A stretch of 64,000 nt of DNA from assembly GCF_004403305.1 (NCBI RefSeq), contig NZ_SOHE01000013.1, positions 1 through 64,000 on the forward strand. The letters run 5' to 3'. Numbering within the stretch: the stretch's first letter is position 1; every line of letters starts with the position of its first letter. This stretch comes from Cryobacterium frigoriphilum (GTDB lineage Bacteria; Actinomycetota; Actinomycetes; Actinomycetales; Microbacteriaceae). This document shows, piece by piece, positions 38,773 to 47,439 of this stretch. The translations under genes and the position numbers were made by a program. Below the pieces are notes generated by a model. It was not told the DNA's origin. It saw only the letters and a list, made by a program, of their open reading frames with translations, and made no database searches.

Positions 38773-41544
38773 CTAGTTCTGCGGATCGCGCGACGGAAAG
38801 ACGATCGGCTGCGCGGTGGCAGTCGATCCACCGGCGGTCGTCACGCGTCGGCTGCGGGCGCGGCCCTGACCGGGCTGCTTGGGCTCAGGCAGAGCGTCGA
38901 GCACCGAGTCAAGCAGCTGGTCGGTGAGCTGCTTGCTGACCGGGCGGCGAGTGCGCTGCGACTTCGTGACGGGAATGTCGAGAATCGCCATCTGCTCGAC
39001 CGGTTCGGCGTTCTCGCTGGGGACCGTCTGCGGCTCGGGCGCTTGCTCGGCCGGTGCCTGCTGGGCGGGCGATTCGGCGGGCGCCTGCTCCGGGGCTCGG
39101 TCGACGGATGCCGCGGCATCGGCCGAATCGCTCGCGGCGTCTTCGCGGTTACGGTCGGCAGCGCCGCGACGGTTACGGCCGCGGTCTGCGCCGCGTCCGC
39201 GATCGCCGCGGGAACGTCCGGCGCGCGCCGGAGCATCCGTCGACGTGTTCGTGTTGCCGTTGGTGTTCTGGTCCGTATTCGCCTCGGCGTCGGTCGGCGT
39301 CGACTCGGCGGCGATCGGCAGCTCGATGACGGGCTCGATGACGGCGATGCTCTCGGTGACCGGGCGAACAATCGTGCGTGCGGCAATGAGGGCGAGGGCG
39401 TTCTTGGCGTCCTCGGTGATGCCGTGGGTGCCGCCGTTGGCCTTGGCGGTGTCGGGGTGCGAGCCGTTTCCGGCGCCCTCGGTACCACTGTTGCGGCCGC
39501 CACCATTGTTGTTCGAGTTGCCGTTGCTGCCGTTGTTGCCGCTCTGCGCTTTGTTACCGTTCTGGGCACGCGGGCGGCGCTCCATCGGCGGCTGAGCGGT
39601 CTGACGGTGCGCGACGGCGGGGTCGTGGTGGATGACGATGCCACGTCCGGCGCAGGCCTCGCAGTTTTCGCTGAAGGATTCCAGCAGGCCGAGGCCCAGC
39701 TTCTTGCGGGTCATCTGCACGAGGCCGAGCGACGTGACCTCGGCGACCTGGTGCTTGGTGCGGTCGCGGCTGAGGCATTCGATGAGGCGGCGCAGCACGA
39801 GGTCGCGGTTGGTCTCGAGCACCATATCGATGAAGTCCACGACGATGATGCCGCCGATGTCGCGCAGGCGCAGCTGGCGCACGATCTCGTCGGCCGCTTC
39901 GAGGTTGTTCTTGGTGACGGTCTCTTCGAGGTTGCCGCCGGAGCCGACGAACTTGCCGGTGTTGACGTCGACGACGGTCATGGCCTCGGTGCGGTCGATG
40001 ACAAGCGAGCCGCCGGAGGGCAGCCAGACCTTGCGGTCGAGTGCCTTCTCGATCTGCTCGGTGACGCGGTATTCGTCGAAGGCGTCCTGCTCGCTGACGT
40101 GGTTCTGCACCCGCTCCACGAGGTCGGGAGCGATCTGGCCCAGGTAGGTTTCGATGGTCGCGCGGGACTCGTCGCCCGAGACGACCATCTTCTGAAAGTC
40201 CTCGTTGAACACGTCGCGCACGATCTTGATCAGCAGGTCGGGCTCGCTGTGCAGTTGGGCCGGAGCGGTGACGGTCTCGACCTGCCGGGCGATATCGGCC
40301 CACTGAGCGGTCAGGCGGTTCACGTCGAGGGTCAGCTGCTCGTCGGTCGCGCCCTCGGCGGCGGTGCGCACGATGACGCCGACGTTCTCGGGCAGGACCT
40401 CCTTGAGGATCTTCTTCAACCTGGCCCGCTCGGTGTCAGGCAGCTTGCGGCTGATGCCGTTCATTGAGCCGTTGGGCACGTAGACGAGGTAACGGCCGGG
40501 CAGCGAGACCTGGCTCGTGAGCCGGGCGCCCTTGTGGCCGATCGGGTCTTTGGTGACCTGCACGAGCACCTTGTCGCCGGGCTTCAGCGCCAATTCGATG
40601 CGGCGGGCGGTGTTGCCGTTCGAGGAGTTCTCGGCGGCGGCGTCCCAGTCGACCTCACCGGAATACAGCACCGCGTTGCGGCCTCGTCCGATGTCGACGA
40701 AGGCGGCTTCCATGCTCGGCAGCACGTTCTGCACGCGCCCGAGGTAAACGTTGCCGATGAGGGAGGCATCCTGGTTCTTGGCCACGTAGTGCTCGACGAG
40801 CACACCGTCTTCAAGCACACCGATCTGGATCTTGTTCTGCGCGGCGCGCACGACCATGACACGGTCGACGGACTCACGGCGGGCGAGAAATTCGGCCTCG
40901 GTGATGACGGGGCGGCGGCGTCCGGCGTCGCGGCCGTCGCGGCGGCGCTGCTTCTTGGCCTCGAGCCGGGTGGAACCCTTGATGCGTTGTGGTTCGGTGA
41001 TCACTTCGGGTTCGCGCGGGGCACGCACCTTGACGACGGTGTTGGCGGGGTCGTCCTGGCCGGCGCGGCCTTCGTCGCCGCTGCGGCGACGGGCACGGCG
41101 ACGGATGGTCGGGGTCGACTCTTCCTCGTCGTCATCGTCGTCGAGTTCCAGCTCAGAACCGTCCCGGCGAGGCGCCGCCCGCGGGGGCAGCGAGCTGATG
41201 TCGGGCGCCTGAAACAGCAGCGAGGTCGAGGTGCGGACCACGGGCCGAACGGGGGCGGGGGCATCCGTCTCGTACGGCATGATCTCTTCAACGAGCACGC
41301 GCTGCTCGTCGGACGACGTGGAGGTCGAGGTGGTGTCGGGGGTATCGGTCGGTGCGCTCACGGTGGAAGCGTTCCCTTCGGAGGCGCGCTCGGGCGCCAG
41401 GTCATGCGTGGGGTCGATGGCGCGCTCGGGGGCGCCGTCAACCTCCGCGGGGGTGGCTCGAGCCGCCGTCACTGGCGCCCGTCGCGTGTTTTTGCGAGCG
41501 CCGAACAGGCTCTTGCGTTTCTTGATTTCGTTGTCTTCCACCAT
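38773..41544 (-). CDS. rne: Ribonuclease E/G
   Basis: This is a 923-residue endoribonuclease. A disordered, charged N-terminal extension of about 230 residues, with an acidic run DDDDDEEE, precedes the S1 domain (NVYLGRVQNVLPSMEAAFVDIG). The catalytic aspartates are in MTVVDVNTG (about D525) and IVVDFIDM (about D570), and the zinc-link CEACAG near 629. The C-terminal tail is Asn/Gly- and Arg-rich and is probably the degradosome scaffold. ATG 41544 follows AAGGAG. Extensions on both sides of the core are typical of actinobacterial RNase E. Confidence 0.96.
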   Translation of the reverse strand: MVEDNEIKKRKSLFGARKNTRRAPVTAARATPAEVDGAPERAIDPTHDLAPERASEGNASTVSAPTDTPDTTSTSTSSDEQRVLVEEIMPYETDAPAPVRPVVRTSTSLLFQAPDISSLPPRAAPRRDGSELELDDDDDEEESTPTIRRRARRRSGDEGRAGQDDPANTVVKVRAPREPEVITEPQRIKGSTRLEAKKQRRRDGRDAGRRRPVITEAEFLARRESVDRVMVVRAAQNKIQIGVLEDGVLVEHYVAKNQDASLIGNVYLGRVQNVLPSMEAAFVDIGRGRNAVLYSGEVDWDAAAENSSNGNTARRIELALKPGDKVLVQVTKDPIGHKGARLTSQVSLPGRYLVYVPNGSMNGISRKLPDTERARLKKILKEVLPENVGVIVRTAAEGATDEQLTLDVNRLTAQWADIARQVETVTAPAQLHSEPDLLIKIVRDVFNEDFQKMVVSGDESRATIETYLGQIAPDLVERVQNHVSEQDAFDEYRVTEQIEKALDRKVWLPSGGSLVIDRTEAMTVVDVNTGKFVGSGGNLEETVTKNNLEAADEIVRQLRLRDIGGIIVVDFIDMVLETNRDLVLRRLIECLSRDRTKHQVAEVTSLGLVQMTRKKLGLGLLESFSENCEACAGRGIVIHHDPAVAHRQTAQPPMERRPRAQNGNKAQSGNNGSNGNSNNNGGGRNSGTEGAGNGSHPDTAKANGGTHGITEDAKNALALIAARTIVRPVTESIAVIEPVIELPIAAESTPTDAEANTDQNTNGNTNTSTDAPARAGRSRGDRGRGADRGRNRRGAADRNREDAASDSADAAASVDRAPEQAPAESPAQQAPAEQAPEPQTVPSENAEPVEQMAILDIPVTKSQRTRRPVSKQLTDQLLDSVLDALPEPKQPGQGRARSRRVTTAGGSTATAQPIVFPSRDPQN

Positions 41545-41809
41545 TGCTGGTGTGCTCCTTGACCGGATCGGGCGACCGCGCCACCCAACCGGTTACTCTC
41601 TCGTGCGAAGAAAATACTTGCGCAATTCCGACGCGAATCTTTTACTGCCGCAACCGGCTCTGGGCTGGGTTACGAATACCTTTGGTCGTGGGACCAATGA
41701 ATCTGGGCGTTTGCTGCCCATAAGTTTTCTCTGGCGTCTGCTTGAGCGCGGCTCAACGACAGCTTCGATTATCGCATGCATTCGACGGAGCGCGTGCCTT
41801 GCGGTCTGA

Positions 41810-41815
41810 CATAAT
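41810..41815 (+). promoter_or_regulatory. -10 box CATAAT of a leaderless transcript
   Basis: CATAAT lies six bases before the GTG start at 41822. No ribosome site is present, so the VKOR-like gene is probably leaderless. The remaining gap back to rne (41545-41821) is the rne leader side on the minus strand and shows no gene. Confidence 0.4.
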
Positions 41816-41821
41816 CCGAGG

Positions 41822-42421
41822 GTGACCGATACAACGCGCTATACCCGCCCCACCGGACTCGCGATATTCCTCATCATTGCCGGGGCGATCGGGTTTGCGG
41901 CCGCGTTCGCCCTGACCCTCGACAAGTTCCTCATGCTCGAGAATCCCGCGGCTCAGCTCTCGTGCAACTTCAGCATCCTGGTCTCGTGCAGCACGAACCT
42001 GGCTTCCTGGCAGGGCGCCATCTTCGGATTTCCCAATCCTCTGATCGGGCTCGCCGCCTGGAGCGTCGTGATCACGGTCGGCATGGCGATTCTGGCCGGA
42101 GCTCGCTTCGCGAGGTGGTTCTGGATGGGCCTGAACCTCGGGTTTCTCGGTGCGATCGTCTTCGTGGTCTGGCTGATCTACCAGAGCATCTTCGTGCTCG
42201 ACGTGCTGTGCCCGTGGTGCATGGTCACCTGGTCCGTCACGATTCCGGGCTTTCTCGCGGTGACCCTGTACAACGTCACGACCGGCAACATTCCGGCGCC
42301 GGACTCGGTGCGCCGGGTGGCGGGCGTGGGCTACTCCTGGCTGTTCGTGATCACGATCGCGTGCTACATCATCTTCGCCGTCGTCGCGCAGCTGAACATG
42401 GACGTGCTGAACCGCATCTAG
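41822..42421 (+). CDS. Vitamin K epoxide reductase (VKOR) family protein
   Basis: The 199-residue protein has four to five membrane helices, the loop cysteines C48 and C56 (with conserved Ser in SCSTNLASWQG), the FGFPNPLIGL motif and the active-site CPWC at 130-133. Bacterial VKORs re-oxidise a DsbA-like thioredoxin and pass electrons to quinone, forming disulfides in exported proteins. No DsbA gene is adjacent. GTG at 41822 is the start. Confidence 0.93.
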   Translation: MTDTTRYTRPTGLAIFLIIAGAIGFAAAFALTLDKFLMLENPAAQLSCNFSILVSCSTNLASWQGAIFGFPNPLIGLAAWSVVITVGMAILAGARFARWFWMGLNLGFLGAIVFVVWLIYQSIFVLDVLCPWCMVTWSVTIPGFLAVTLYNVTTGNIPAPDSVRRVAGVGYSWLFVITIACYIIFAVVAQLNMDVLNRI

Positions 42422-42452
42422 CCGCCCGATCTGCGTCGAGTGGTACGGGGCG

Positions 42453-42812
42453 TCAGCCTGCGGGGGTCGGTGTGGGTGTGACCCCGCACGCGGTGTTCAG
42501 CGCGGTGATGGCGTCGGCGGGCAGCTGGTCACCGGCCTGGGCGATGTCTTCAAGCGGCGTGGTGAACTCGGACGGCACCCCGGCGGCCTCGGCGGCGACG
42601 AGCAGCCCGGCCAGCACGGCCTGGTCTTGCTCACTGATCTGGCCGTCACCAACGGCCGTGCAGATCTCCTGCTGAACCCGGTCAGCGGCGGCCGTCGCGG
42701 CCTGCGACGCGGCGTCGCCCGCCGCGTCGGTGGCTGCGTCCTGGATCTGGCTGCACCCGACCAACAGAAACAGGAACGGCACGGTGACAAGCGCGAAGAG
42801 ACGTCGATTCAT
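42453..42812 (-). CDS. Small Ala-rich lipoprotein
   Basis: ATG at 42812 gives a 119-residue protein with a lipoprotein signal: NRRLF, a hydrophobic core and LLVGC (C20). The mature part is Ala-rich and helical (DAATDAAGDAASQAATAAAD) and ends with a Thr/Pro stretch. It should be tethered to the outer face of the membrane. A longer frame starting in the upstream tandem repeat is rejected because the signal peptide must be N-terminal. Function unknown. Confidence 0.8.
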   Translation of the reverse strand: MNRRLFALVTVPFLFLLVGCSQIQDAATDAAGDAASQAATAAADRVQQEICTAVGDGQISEQDQAVLAGLLVAAEAAGVPSEFTTPLEDIAQAGDQLPADAITALNTACGVTPTPTPAG

Positions 42813-42852
42813 GAGTCCCAGTGTAGGCGGGCACGATGCGCACGGCCCCGAA

Positions 42853-42897
42853 GGCATCGGCCCTGCGGGCATCGGCCCTGCGGGCATCAGCCTCGCG
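42853..42897. repeat. 15-bp tandem repeat, three copies, covering a stop codon
   Basis: GGCATCGGCCCTGCG occurs at 42853-42867 and 42868-42882, followed by a diverged third copy at 42883-42897. The third copy contains the TGA (42887-42889) of the minus-strand DUF1648 gene, whose last residues are encoded by it. Confidence 0.85.
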
Positions 42898-43378
42898 GGC
42901 TGCGCAGCATGCGGCCGACACCGACCGCACTGGCCACGACCAGCAGCACGAAGCCGGCACTGACGAGCGCAAATCCCGGCGCCCCCACGAGCAGAAGCGT
43001 GAGACCGGCGAACATGACGGCCACCGCGACGCCGAGGAACACCATGAGCCGTTCACCCTCGCGGTACAGCGTCTGCGCGTTCGCCTTCGTGACGGAGACC
43101 GGATAGTTGAACACGTGGGGCTTGGTCGACAGGAACGCGAGCAGCACCTGCAGCAGCAGCCATACGCCCAGCAGGGGCCAGACGTTCCAGCGCGGGCCCC
43201 ACGCATCCGCTTGCCCGGTCGCACCGAAATGCGTGGGAATCTGCTGCGGCAGACTGCCGTAGGCAAGCCCGACTGCCGCCGCGCCGACGAGGGCTGCGCC
43301 ACACCCTGACCAGCGCAGCACCCTGATGAGAGCGGATGCCTCGTAGTGCGAGTCAGGGCGCGCCGGGTATGAGTGCAT
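42887..43378 (-). CDS. DUF1648 membrane protein
   Basis: ATG at 43378 gives 163 residues. The N-terminal YGSLPQQIPTHFGATGQADAWG segment is the DUF1648 signature, followed by membrane helices at about 60-78, 108-128 and 132-152. The family is often linked to SdpI-like immunity proteins, but the SdpI domain itself is not obvious here. The start lies four bases after the pcp stop with no ribosome site, so translation may depend on re-initiation from pcp. Confidence 0.78.
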   Translation of the reverse strand: MHSYPARPDSHYEASALIRVLRWSGCGAALVGAAAVGLAYGSLPQQIPTHFGATGQADAWGPRWNVWPLLGVWLLLQVLLAFLSTKPHVFNYPVSVTKANAQTLYREGERLMVFLGVAVAVMFAGLTLLLVGAPGFALVSAGFVLLVVASAVGVGRMLRSPRG

Positions 43379-43382
43379 GCGT

Positions 43383-44108
43383 TCAGCGAACGATCTCGTT
43401 GGCCCGTGCGATCTCGTTGGCCTGTGCGATCTCGTTGGCCTGTGCGATCTCGTTGGCCAGCGCGCCGCCGCCGATGCGGGCATCGACGCGGGTGGCGAGC
43501 GTTGCCGTGACGACGGCAGTCACGGCGGCCACCATGCTCGTGATCGACATCGACGAGTGGTCGGTGCCCACGGTCTGCTCCGGTGCGTAGGGAACGTGCA
43601 CGAACCCCCCGCGCACCCCCGACCCGCTCACTGCCAGTGCGTGCATGAGCCGGTAGAAGACGTGGTTGCAGGTGTAGGTTCCCGCGGTCTGAGAGACGAC
43701 CGCCGCGATTCCGAGGCGGCCGATGGCGGCGACGGATGCCTTGATCGGCAGCGTGCTGAAGTACGCGGCCGGTGCGCCGGCGACGACGGGGACATCGATC
43801 GGCTGCGACCCGGTGTTGTCAGGAATGCGGGCATCGTCGACGTTGATCGCGATGCGCTCGACGCGAATCTCGGCAGCGCCGCCGGCCTGCCCGACGCAGA
43901 TGACAACGTCGGGGTTCGTCTGTCGGATCGCCGTGTCGAGAGCCGCCCCGACCAGGGCGAAACTGACGGGCAGCTCGCGAACGTGCACGGTCGCGTCGCC
44001 GACCCAGCCTGCCTGCACCGCCTGCACGGTCGTCCAAGAGGGATTGGTGCTCTCGCCGCCGAAGGGCTCGAAGCCGGTGAGCAGCACGGTCGGGATGGTG
44101 CTGGGCAT
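43383..44108 (-). CDS. pcp: Pyrrolidone-carboxylate peptidase with repeat-built tail
   Basis: The 241-residue protein is a cysteine peptidase that removes N-terminal pyroglutamate. The catalytic triad is readable: E80 in GGAAEIRVERIAIN, C147 in AGTYTCNHVFY and H171 in GGFVHVPYAPEQ. ATG 44108 has AAGGAGA six bases upstream; a longer upstream frame reads through repeat DNA. The last 24 residues are four copies of a six-residue NEIAQA-like unit from an 18-bp repeat, an addition beyond the usual family length of about 215. Confidence 0.94.
   Translation of the reverse strand: MPSTIPTVLLTGFEPFGGESTNPSWTTVQAVQAGWVGDATVHVRELPVSFALVGAALDTAIRQTNPDVVICVGQAGGAAEIRVERIAINVDDARIPDNTGSQPIDVPVVAGAPAAYFSTLPIKASVAAIGRLGIAAVVSQTAGTYTCNHVFYRLMHALAVSGSGVRGGFVHVPYAPEQTVGTDHSSMSITSMVAAVTAVVTATLATRVDARIGGGALANEIAQANEIAQANEIARANEIVR
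43390..43461. repeat. 18-bp in-frame tandem repeat at the end of pcp
   Basis: GCGATCTCGTTGGCCTGT is repeated four times head to tail (43390-43461), with small changes in the outer copies. It encodes NEIARA/NEIAQA units that end the Pcp protein, the last copy lying just before the TGA at 43383-43385. Confidence 0.92.
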
Positions 44109-44230
44109 GGCTCTCCTTGCGTTAGTGCTTCCACGGTACGCGACCGCCTGCCTGCCTGCGAACGGCTGCCCCGCCTTCGAAACGGATGGCCCCGCAGCGG
44201 CTGTCGGCGACCCGGCGCGAGGTGAATGGC

Positions 44231-44430
44231 CCAAGGGGCATTTTTTGGTATCTCGCTCACGAGAAGCCAAAGATGGCCCCTTGGGTGCCCTGTCCACGAC
44301 GCGAAAAGCCAAAAAATGCCCCTTCGTCACGATTCAAGGGGCATTTTTTGGCGTCTCGCGCGGGATCGCGGTCTCCCAAGGGGCATATTTTGGCATCTCG
44401 CTCACGAGAAGCCAAGAATGGCCCCTTGGG
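44231..44430. repeat. Second cluster of REP-like palindromes (family A)
   Basis: The 410-base gap between pcp and the RidA gene has no gene but three palindromes. They lie at 44231-44286, about 44300-44360 and 44375-44430, each with a CCAAGGGGCATTTTTTGG-like arm and its inverted form. The outer two end as GCCCCTTGGG and have a CTCGCTCACGAGAAG middle; the central one has the reversed order of arms. They belong to the family seen at 9877-10071. Confidence 0.85.
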
Positions 44431-44518
44431 CTCCGAGCCTGGGGTGGCGAGGGCCGCGATCGGGCACCGGGGCATCCGTCGGCGGGGGCGTACTCTCTGT
44501 CAGGCGCCCGGAACGCTG

Positions 44519-44911
44519 TCAGACGCCCGGAACGGTGGCGATGGCCTCGATCTCGACGAGGGCGCCCTCGCGCGCCGGGGTGATGGCCAGCACGGTCACG
44601 GCGGTGCGGCGGTTACCCCAGACGGATGCCGTGGCGCCGTACGCGGCGGTCGGGTCGACCCCGACGGCGAGGTAGATGGTGAGTTTGGCGACGTACTCGG
44701 GGCCGGAGCCGGCCGCGGCCAGCACGGCAATCACATTGCGCAGCGCCTGTTCGGTCTGCGGGCCGAGCCCGTGGAGCAGCGCACCCGACTTGTCGGTTCC
44801 GTTCTGACCGCCGACGTAGAGCGTGCGCCCGGCTGCGGCGATCATGCCCTGGGCGAAGGCGGGACTGTGGAAGAGTTCGGGCGGGTCGACCGGGGTGGGC
44901 TGAGTCGTCAT
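44519..44911 (-). CDS. RidA family protein
   Basis: ATG at 44911 gives 130 residues with the RidA (YjgF/YER057c) fold: LYVGGQNGTDKSGAL, GLGPQTEQALRNVIAVLAAAG and a C-terminal LVEIEAIATVPG. Canonical RidA proteins hydrolyse reactive enamines and imines using an Arg in the later part; here NRRTAVTVLAI holds the corresponding stretch, so activity is possible. A GAGGAGAGG ribosome site lies 9-17 bases upstream. It is separated from ndk by a hairpin and repeats. Confidence 0.87.
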   Translation of the reverse strand: MTTQPTPVDPPELFHSPAFAQGMIAAAGRTLYVGGQNGTDKSGALLHGLGPQTEQALRNVIAVLAAAGSGPEYVAKLTIYLAVGVDPTAAYGATASVWGNRRTAVTVLAITPAREGALVEIEAIATVPGV

Positions 44912-44982
44912 TGTGATGTCCTCTCCTCGGAAGATGCAGACTGTGGGCAGCATACGCGCCGAGCGTGATAAGGAAACCGCGA

Positions 44983-45012
44983 TGGCGACGGAAACCGAAG
45001 TTTCCGTCGCCA
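44983..45012 (-). terminator. Perfect 13-bp hairpin with TTCG loop, after ndk
   Basis: On the minus strand TGGCGACGGAAAC and GTTTCCGTCGCCA pair perfectly around a TTCG loop, a very stable tetraloop. It lies about 95 bases past the ndk stop. A weak T-rich stretch (TTTCCTTATC) follows soon after, so it is a likely terminator for ndk. A short GTGTGCG direct repeat (about 45014-45041) lies next to it. Confidence 0.6.
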
Positions 45013-45056
45013 CGGTGTGCGGTGTGCGGTGTGCGGTGTGTGCTCCGGGGTGACTG

Positions 45057-45118
45057 TTAGTCGAACCTCGGTGTTAATCAAACCTCGGTGTTAGTCAAAC
45101 CTCGGTGTTAGTCAAACC
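45057..45118. repeat. 17-bp tandem repeat copying the ndk stop region
   Basis: Units TTAGTCAAACCTCGGTG at 45057-45073, 45074-45090 and 45091-45107 are followed by a partial copy (45108-45118) that is the true end of ndk. On the minus strand each unit repeats GGTTTGACTAA, the last codons plus stop, so the gene end has been duplicated downstream three times. Confidence 0.93.
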
Positions 45119-45530
45119 AGAGCGCGAGTTCGCGAGCGGCGGACTCGGGCGAGTCGGAGCCGTGCACGAGGTTCTGCTGCACGGCGACGCCCCAATCGCG
45201 GCCGAGGTCACCACGGATGGTTCCGGGCGCCGCGGTCGACGGGTCGGTCGTGCCGGCGAGCGAACGGAAGCCCTCGATGACGCGGTTGCCCGCGACGCGG
45301 AATGCGACGATGGGGCCGCTCTCCATGAACTCGACGAGCGGGCCGAAAAAGGGCTTGCCCTCGTGCTCGGCGTAGTGCTGCGTGAGCAGCGAGCGCTCGG
45401 CCTGCACGAGCTTGACGTCGACCAGGGAGTAGCCCTTGGCTTCGATGCGGCGCAGAATCTCGCCGGTCAGGTTGCGGGCGACGCCGTCGGGCTTGACGAG
45501 GACGAGGGTCTCTTCAACGGTGGTGCTCAT
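45108..45530 (-). CDS. ndk: Nucleoside diphosphate kinase
   Basis: This is a 140-residue kinase that balances nucleoside triphosphates. ETLVLVKPDGVARNLTGEI, the RNLTGEILRRIE helix and the active-site His (H123) in NLVHGSDSPESA are present. ATG 45530 with AAGGAG five bases upstream sets the start; the longer frame upstream runs into DUF4233 in another frame. It follows folC and DUF4233, an order common in actinobacteria (valS/folC-DUF4233-ndk). Confidence 0.97.
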   Translation of the reverse strand: MSTTVEETLVLVKPDGVARNLTGEILRRIEAKGYSLVDVKLVQAERSLLTQHYAEHEGKPFFGPLVEFMESGPIVAFRVAGNRVIEGFRSLAGTTDPSTAAPGTIRGDLGRDWGVAVQQNLVHGSDSPESAARELALWFD

Positions 45531-45559
45531 TGGTTCTCCTTGAATTGGTACGAGTTGAG

Positions 45560-45967
45560 TTAGTTGGAGGTTTGAGGGCCCGGGTCGTGCTGGTCCAGGC
45601 GCGAGCCGGTGATCATGGCGTAGGCCCACATGCCGGCGAACAGTGCGCCGACGAAAAACATGGCGGGCACCAGGAATCCGCTGGCGACGACGATGGCCTG
45701 CAGTGCCCAGCCGACCGGGTAGGACCATGGGTAGCGCAGCAACGCGATCGTGGCGACGAAGAGCACGCAGAGCACCGCTCCTCCGCCGAGGGCGATGGCC
45801 GGCGGGGCCGCATCGAGGCCGAAGGCCACGAGCGCGCCGAGGAACACCACGATGACCTCGAAGCCGAGCACGATCGAGGCGAGCGACCGCCGCACCGACC
45901 GGGGTCCTCCCGAGCGACGGCGCGCGGGTTCGGAGGCGTCGGGGGCGACGGTCACGACGCCATCCAT
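45560..45967 (-). CDS. DUF4233 membrane protein
   Basis: The 135-residue protein has a basic N-terminal region (PARRRSGGPRSVRRSLASIVLGFEVIVVFL), four hydrophobic segments, and a GWALQAIVVASGFLVPAMFFVG stretch typical of DUF4233, a small actinobacterial family located between folC and ndk. It overlaps the folC stop by 16 bases. Function unknown; the conserved place suggests a link to folate or nucleotide metabolism, but this is only context. Confidence 0.88.
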   Translation of the reverse strand: MDGVVTVAPDASEPARRRSGGPRSVRRSLASIVLGFEVIVVFLGALVAFGLDAAPPAIALGGGAVLCVLFVATIALLRYPWSYPVGWALQAIVVASGFLVPAMFFVGALFAGMWAYAMITGSRLDQHDPGPQTSN

Positions 45968-47439
45968 TCACCGGCGTCACCGAGAACGATGGCCTCGCCG
46001 ACGAGGGTGATCGAGCCGGTCACGATGACCGCACGCTTGGTGCCCTCGCTTGCCCAGTCCCGTGCGCTCTCGAGGGCGTCGGCGAGTTCGTCGAAGCGGA
46101 AGGTGCGGTCGTCGCCGACCCAGCCGGAGATCTGCTCGGCGAGGTCGTCCATGGGAACGGCCCGCTCTGACACCGGCTCGGTGACGTGAAAACGGGTCAC
46201 GCGCGGCGCGAGCGCCTCAACGATGCCGTGGGCGTCTTTGTCGGCGAGAATTCCGACGACGGCGACGATCTCGTCGAAGTCGAAGTAGCTTTCGAGGGCG
46301 GCCGCGAGGGCGAGGGCGCCGTGCGGGTTGTGGGCCGCATCGACGAGCACGGTCGGCTCGACGCCAATGAGCTGCAGGCGCCCGGGCGAGGTCACGGAGC
46401 CGAGGCCCTCGGCGAGCAGGTCGCCGACGAGCATCTGCGAACCCGATCCGAGGAACGATTCGACGGCCGCGATGGCGAGCATCGCGTTCTGGGCCTGGTG
46501 GGTGCCGTAGAGCGGCAGGAAGAGGTCTTCGTAGGTGCCGGCCAGGCCACGCACGGTGATGAGCTGCCCACCGACGGCCACGGTGCTTGCCAGCAGCGCA
46601 AACCCGTCACCCTCGATCGCGAGTGTCGCCTCGGTCAGGCCGACGGCCCGTTCGAGCTCGGCCTGGGCGTCGCCCGTCTGCAGGGCGGAGACGACGGATG
46701 CGGTGGGCTTGATGATTCCGGACTTGGTGCGGGCGATCTGCGCCACGGTGCTGCCGAGCCGACGCGTGTGATCGAGCGCGATCGGGGTGAAGACCGCGAC
46801 CTGACCGTCGGCGACGTTGGTGGAATCCCATTCCCCACCCATGCCGACCTCGATGACCGCGACGTCGACCGGGGCATCCGCGAAGCACGCGAAGGCGAGA
46901 ACGGTGAGGGCCTCGAAGAAGGTCAGTCGTTCGTCGCCGGCGGCGAGCAGTTCGGCGTCGACCATCAGCAGGTAGGGCTGGATGTCGGCCCAGCTTGCGG
47001 CGAGGAACTCGTCGGTGATCGGCTCGCCGTCGATGACGATGCGCTCGTTGAGGCGCACGAGGTGCGGGCTCGTGAGCAGTCCGGTGCGCAGCCCGTAGGC
47101 GCGCAGGATGCTCTCGACCATGCGGCTCGTGCTGGTCTTGCCGTTGGTACCGGCGATGTGGATGATCGGGTACGAGTTCTGCGGGTCACCGAGCAGATCC
47201 ATGGCGCGGCGGGTGGGCTCGAGGCGCGGGCGCGGCGCGGACTCGCCGACCCGCTCGAGCAGCGCCGCGAAGACGGCGTCGCCGGCCTCCCGGGTGGCGT
47301 CGCTCGGCTCGGCCGGGCCGGAGAGTTCGTTGAGCTGCGCCTCTTCGTCGGCGTCGGTGTCGTCGGCCGCGTCGAAGGTGGGGTCGACCGGCTCGTCGTG
47401 GTTGGACGGCTGGTGGGTATCAGACATTGACGAGTCCAT
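45952..47439 (-). CDS. folC: Folylpolyglutamate/dihydrofolate synthase
   Basis: The 495-residue Mur-ligase-type enzyme adds glutamates to folate. An acidic, disordered N-terminal extension of about 60 residues precedes the core. The core shows [20 protein letters not shown] (P loop about 96-102), [28 protein letters not shown] and [16 protein letters not shown] 47439 or 47427 are both possible; both overlap the ileS stop, so folC is coupled to ileS. Neither has a strong ribosome site. Confidence 0.95.
   Translation of the reverse strand: MDSSMSDTHQPSNHDEPVDPTFDAADDTDADEEAQLNELSGPAEPSDATREAGDAVFAALLERVGESAPRPRLEPTRRAMDLLGDPQNSYPIIHIAGTNGKTSTSRMVESILRAYGLRTGLLTSPHLVRLNERIVIDGEPITDEFLAASWADIQPYLLMVDAELLAAGDERLTFFEALTVLAFACFADAPVDVAVIEVGMGGEWDSTNVADGQVAVFTPIALDHTRRLGSTVAQIARTKSGIIKPTASVVSALQTGDAQAELERAVGLTEATLAIEGDGFALLASTVAVGGQLITVRGLAGTYEDLFLPLYGTHQAQNAMLAIAAVESFLGSGSQMLVGDLLAEGLGSVTSPGRLQLIGVEPTVLVDAAHNPHGALALAAALESYFDFDEIVAVVGILADKDAHGIVEALAPRVTRFHVTEPVSERAVPMDDLAEQISGWVGDDRTFRFDELADALESARDWASEGTKRAVIVTGSITLVGEAIVLGDAGEWMAS

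Noticed and set aside
41545-41821. Small open frame of 62 codons between rne and the VKOR gene
   Set aside because: It has no ribosome site, biased shadow composition and no hydrophobic or conserved pattern; the region is better explained as the rne leader.
44109-44330. Longer pcp reading frame starting in the palindrome cluster
   Set aside because: The added residues are translated repeat DNA (KGHFLAFR-like). The ATG at 44108 has a good ribosome site and begins the Pcp family homology.
20207-45118. Possible CRISPR arrays
   Set aside because: Units are 15-18 bases, directly adjacent with no variable spacers, and no cas gene is present.
45530-45980. Extended ndk frame
   Set aside because: Upstream codons overlap DUF4233 in a different frame; NDK homology starts at ATG 45530 with AAGGAG.
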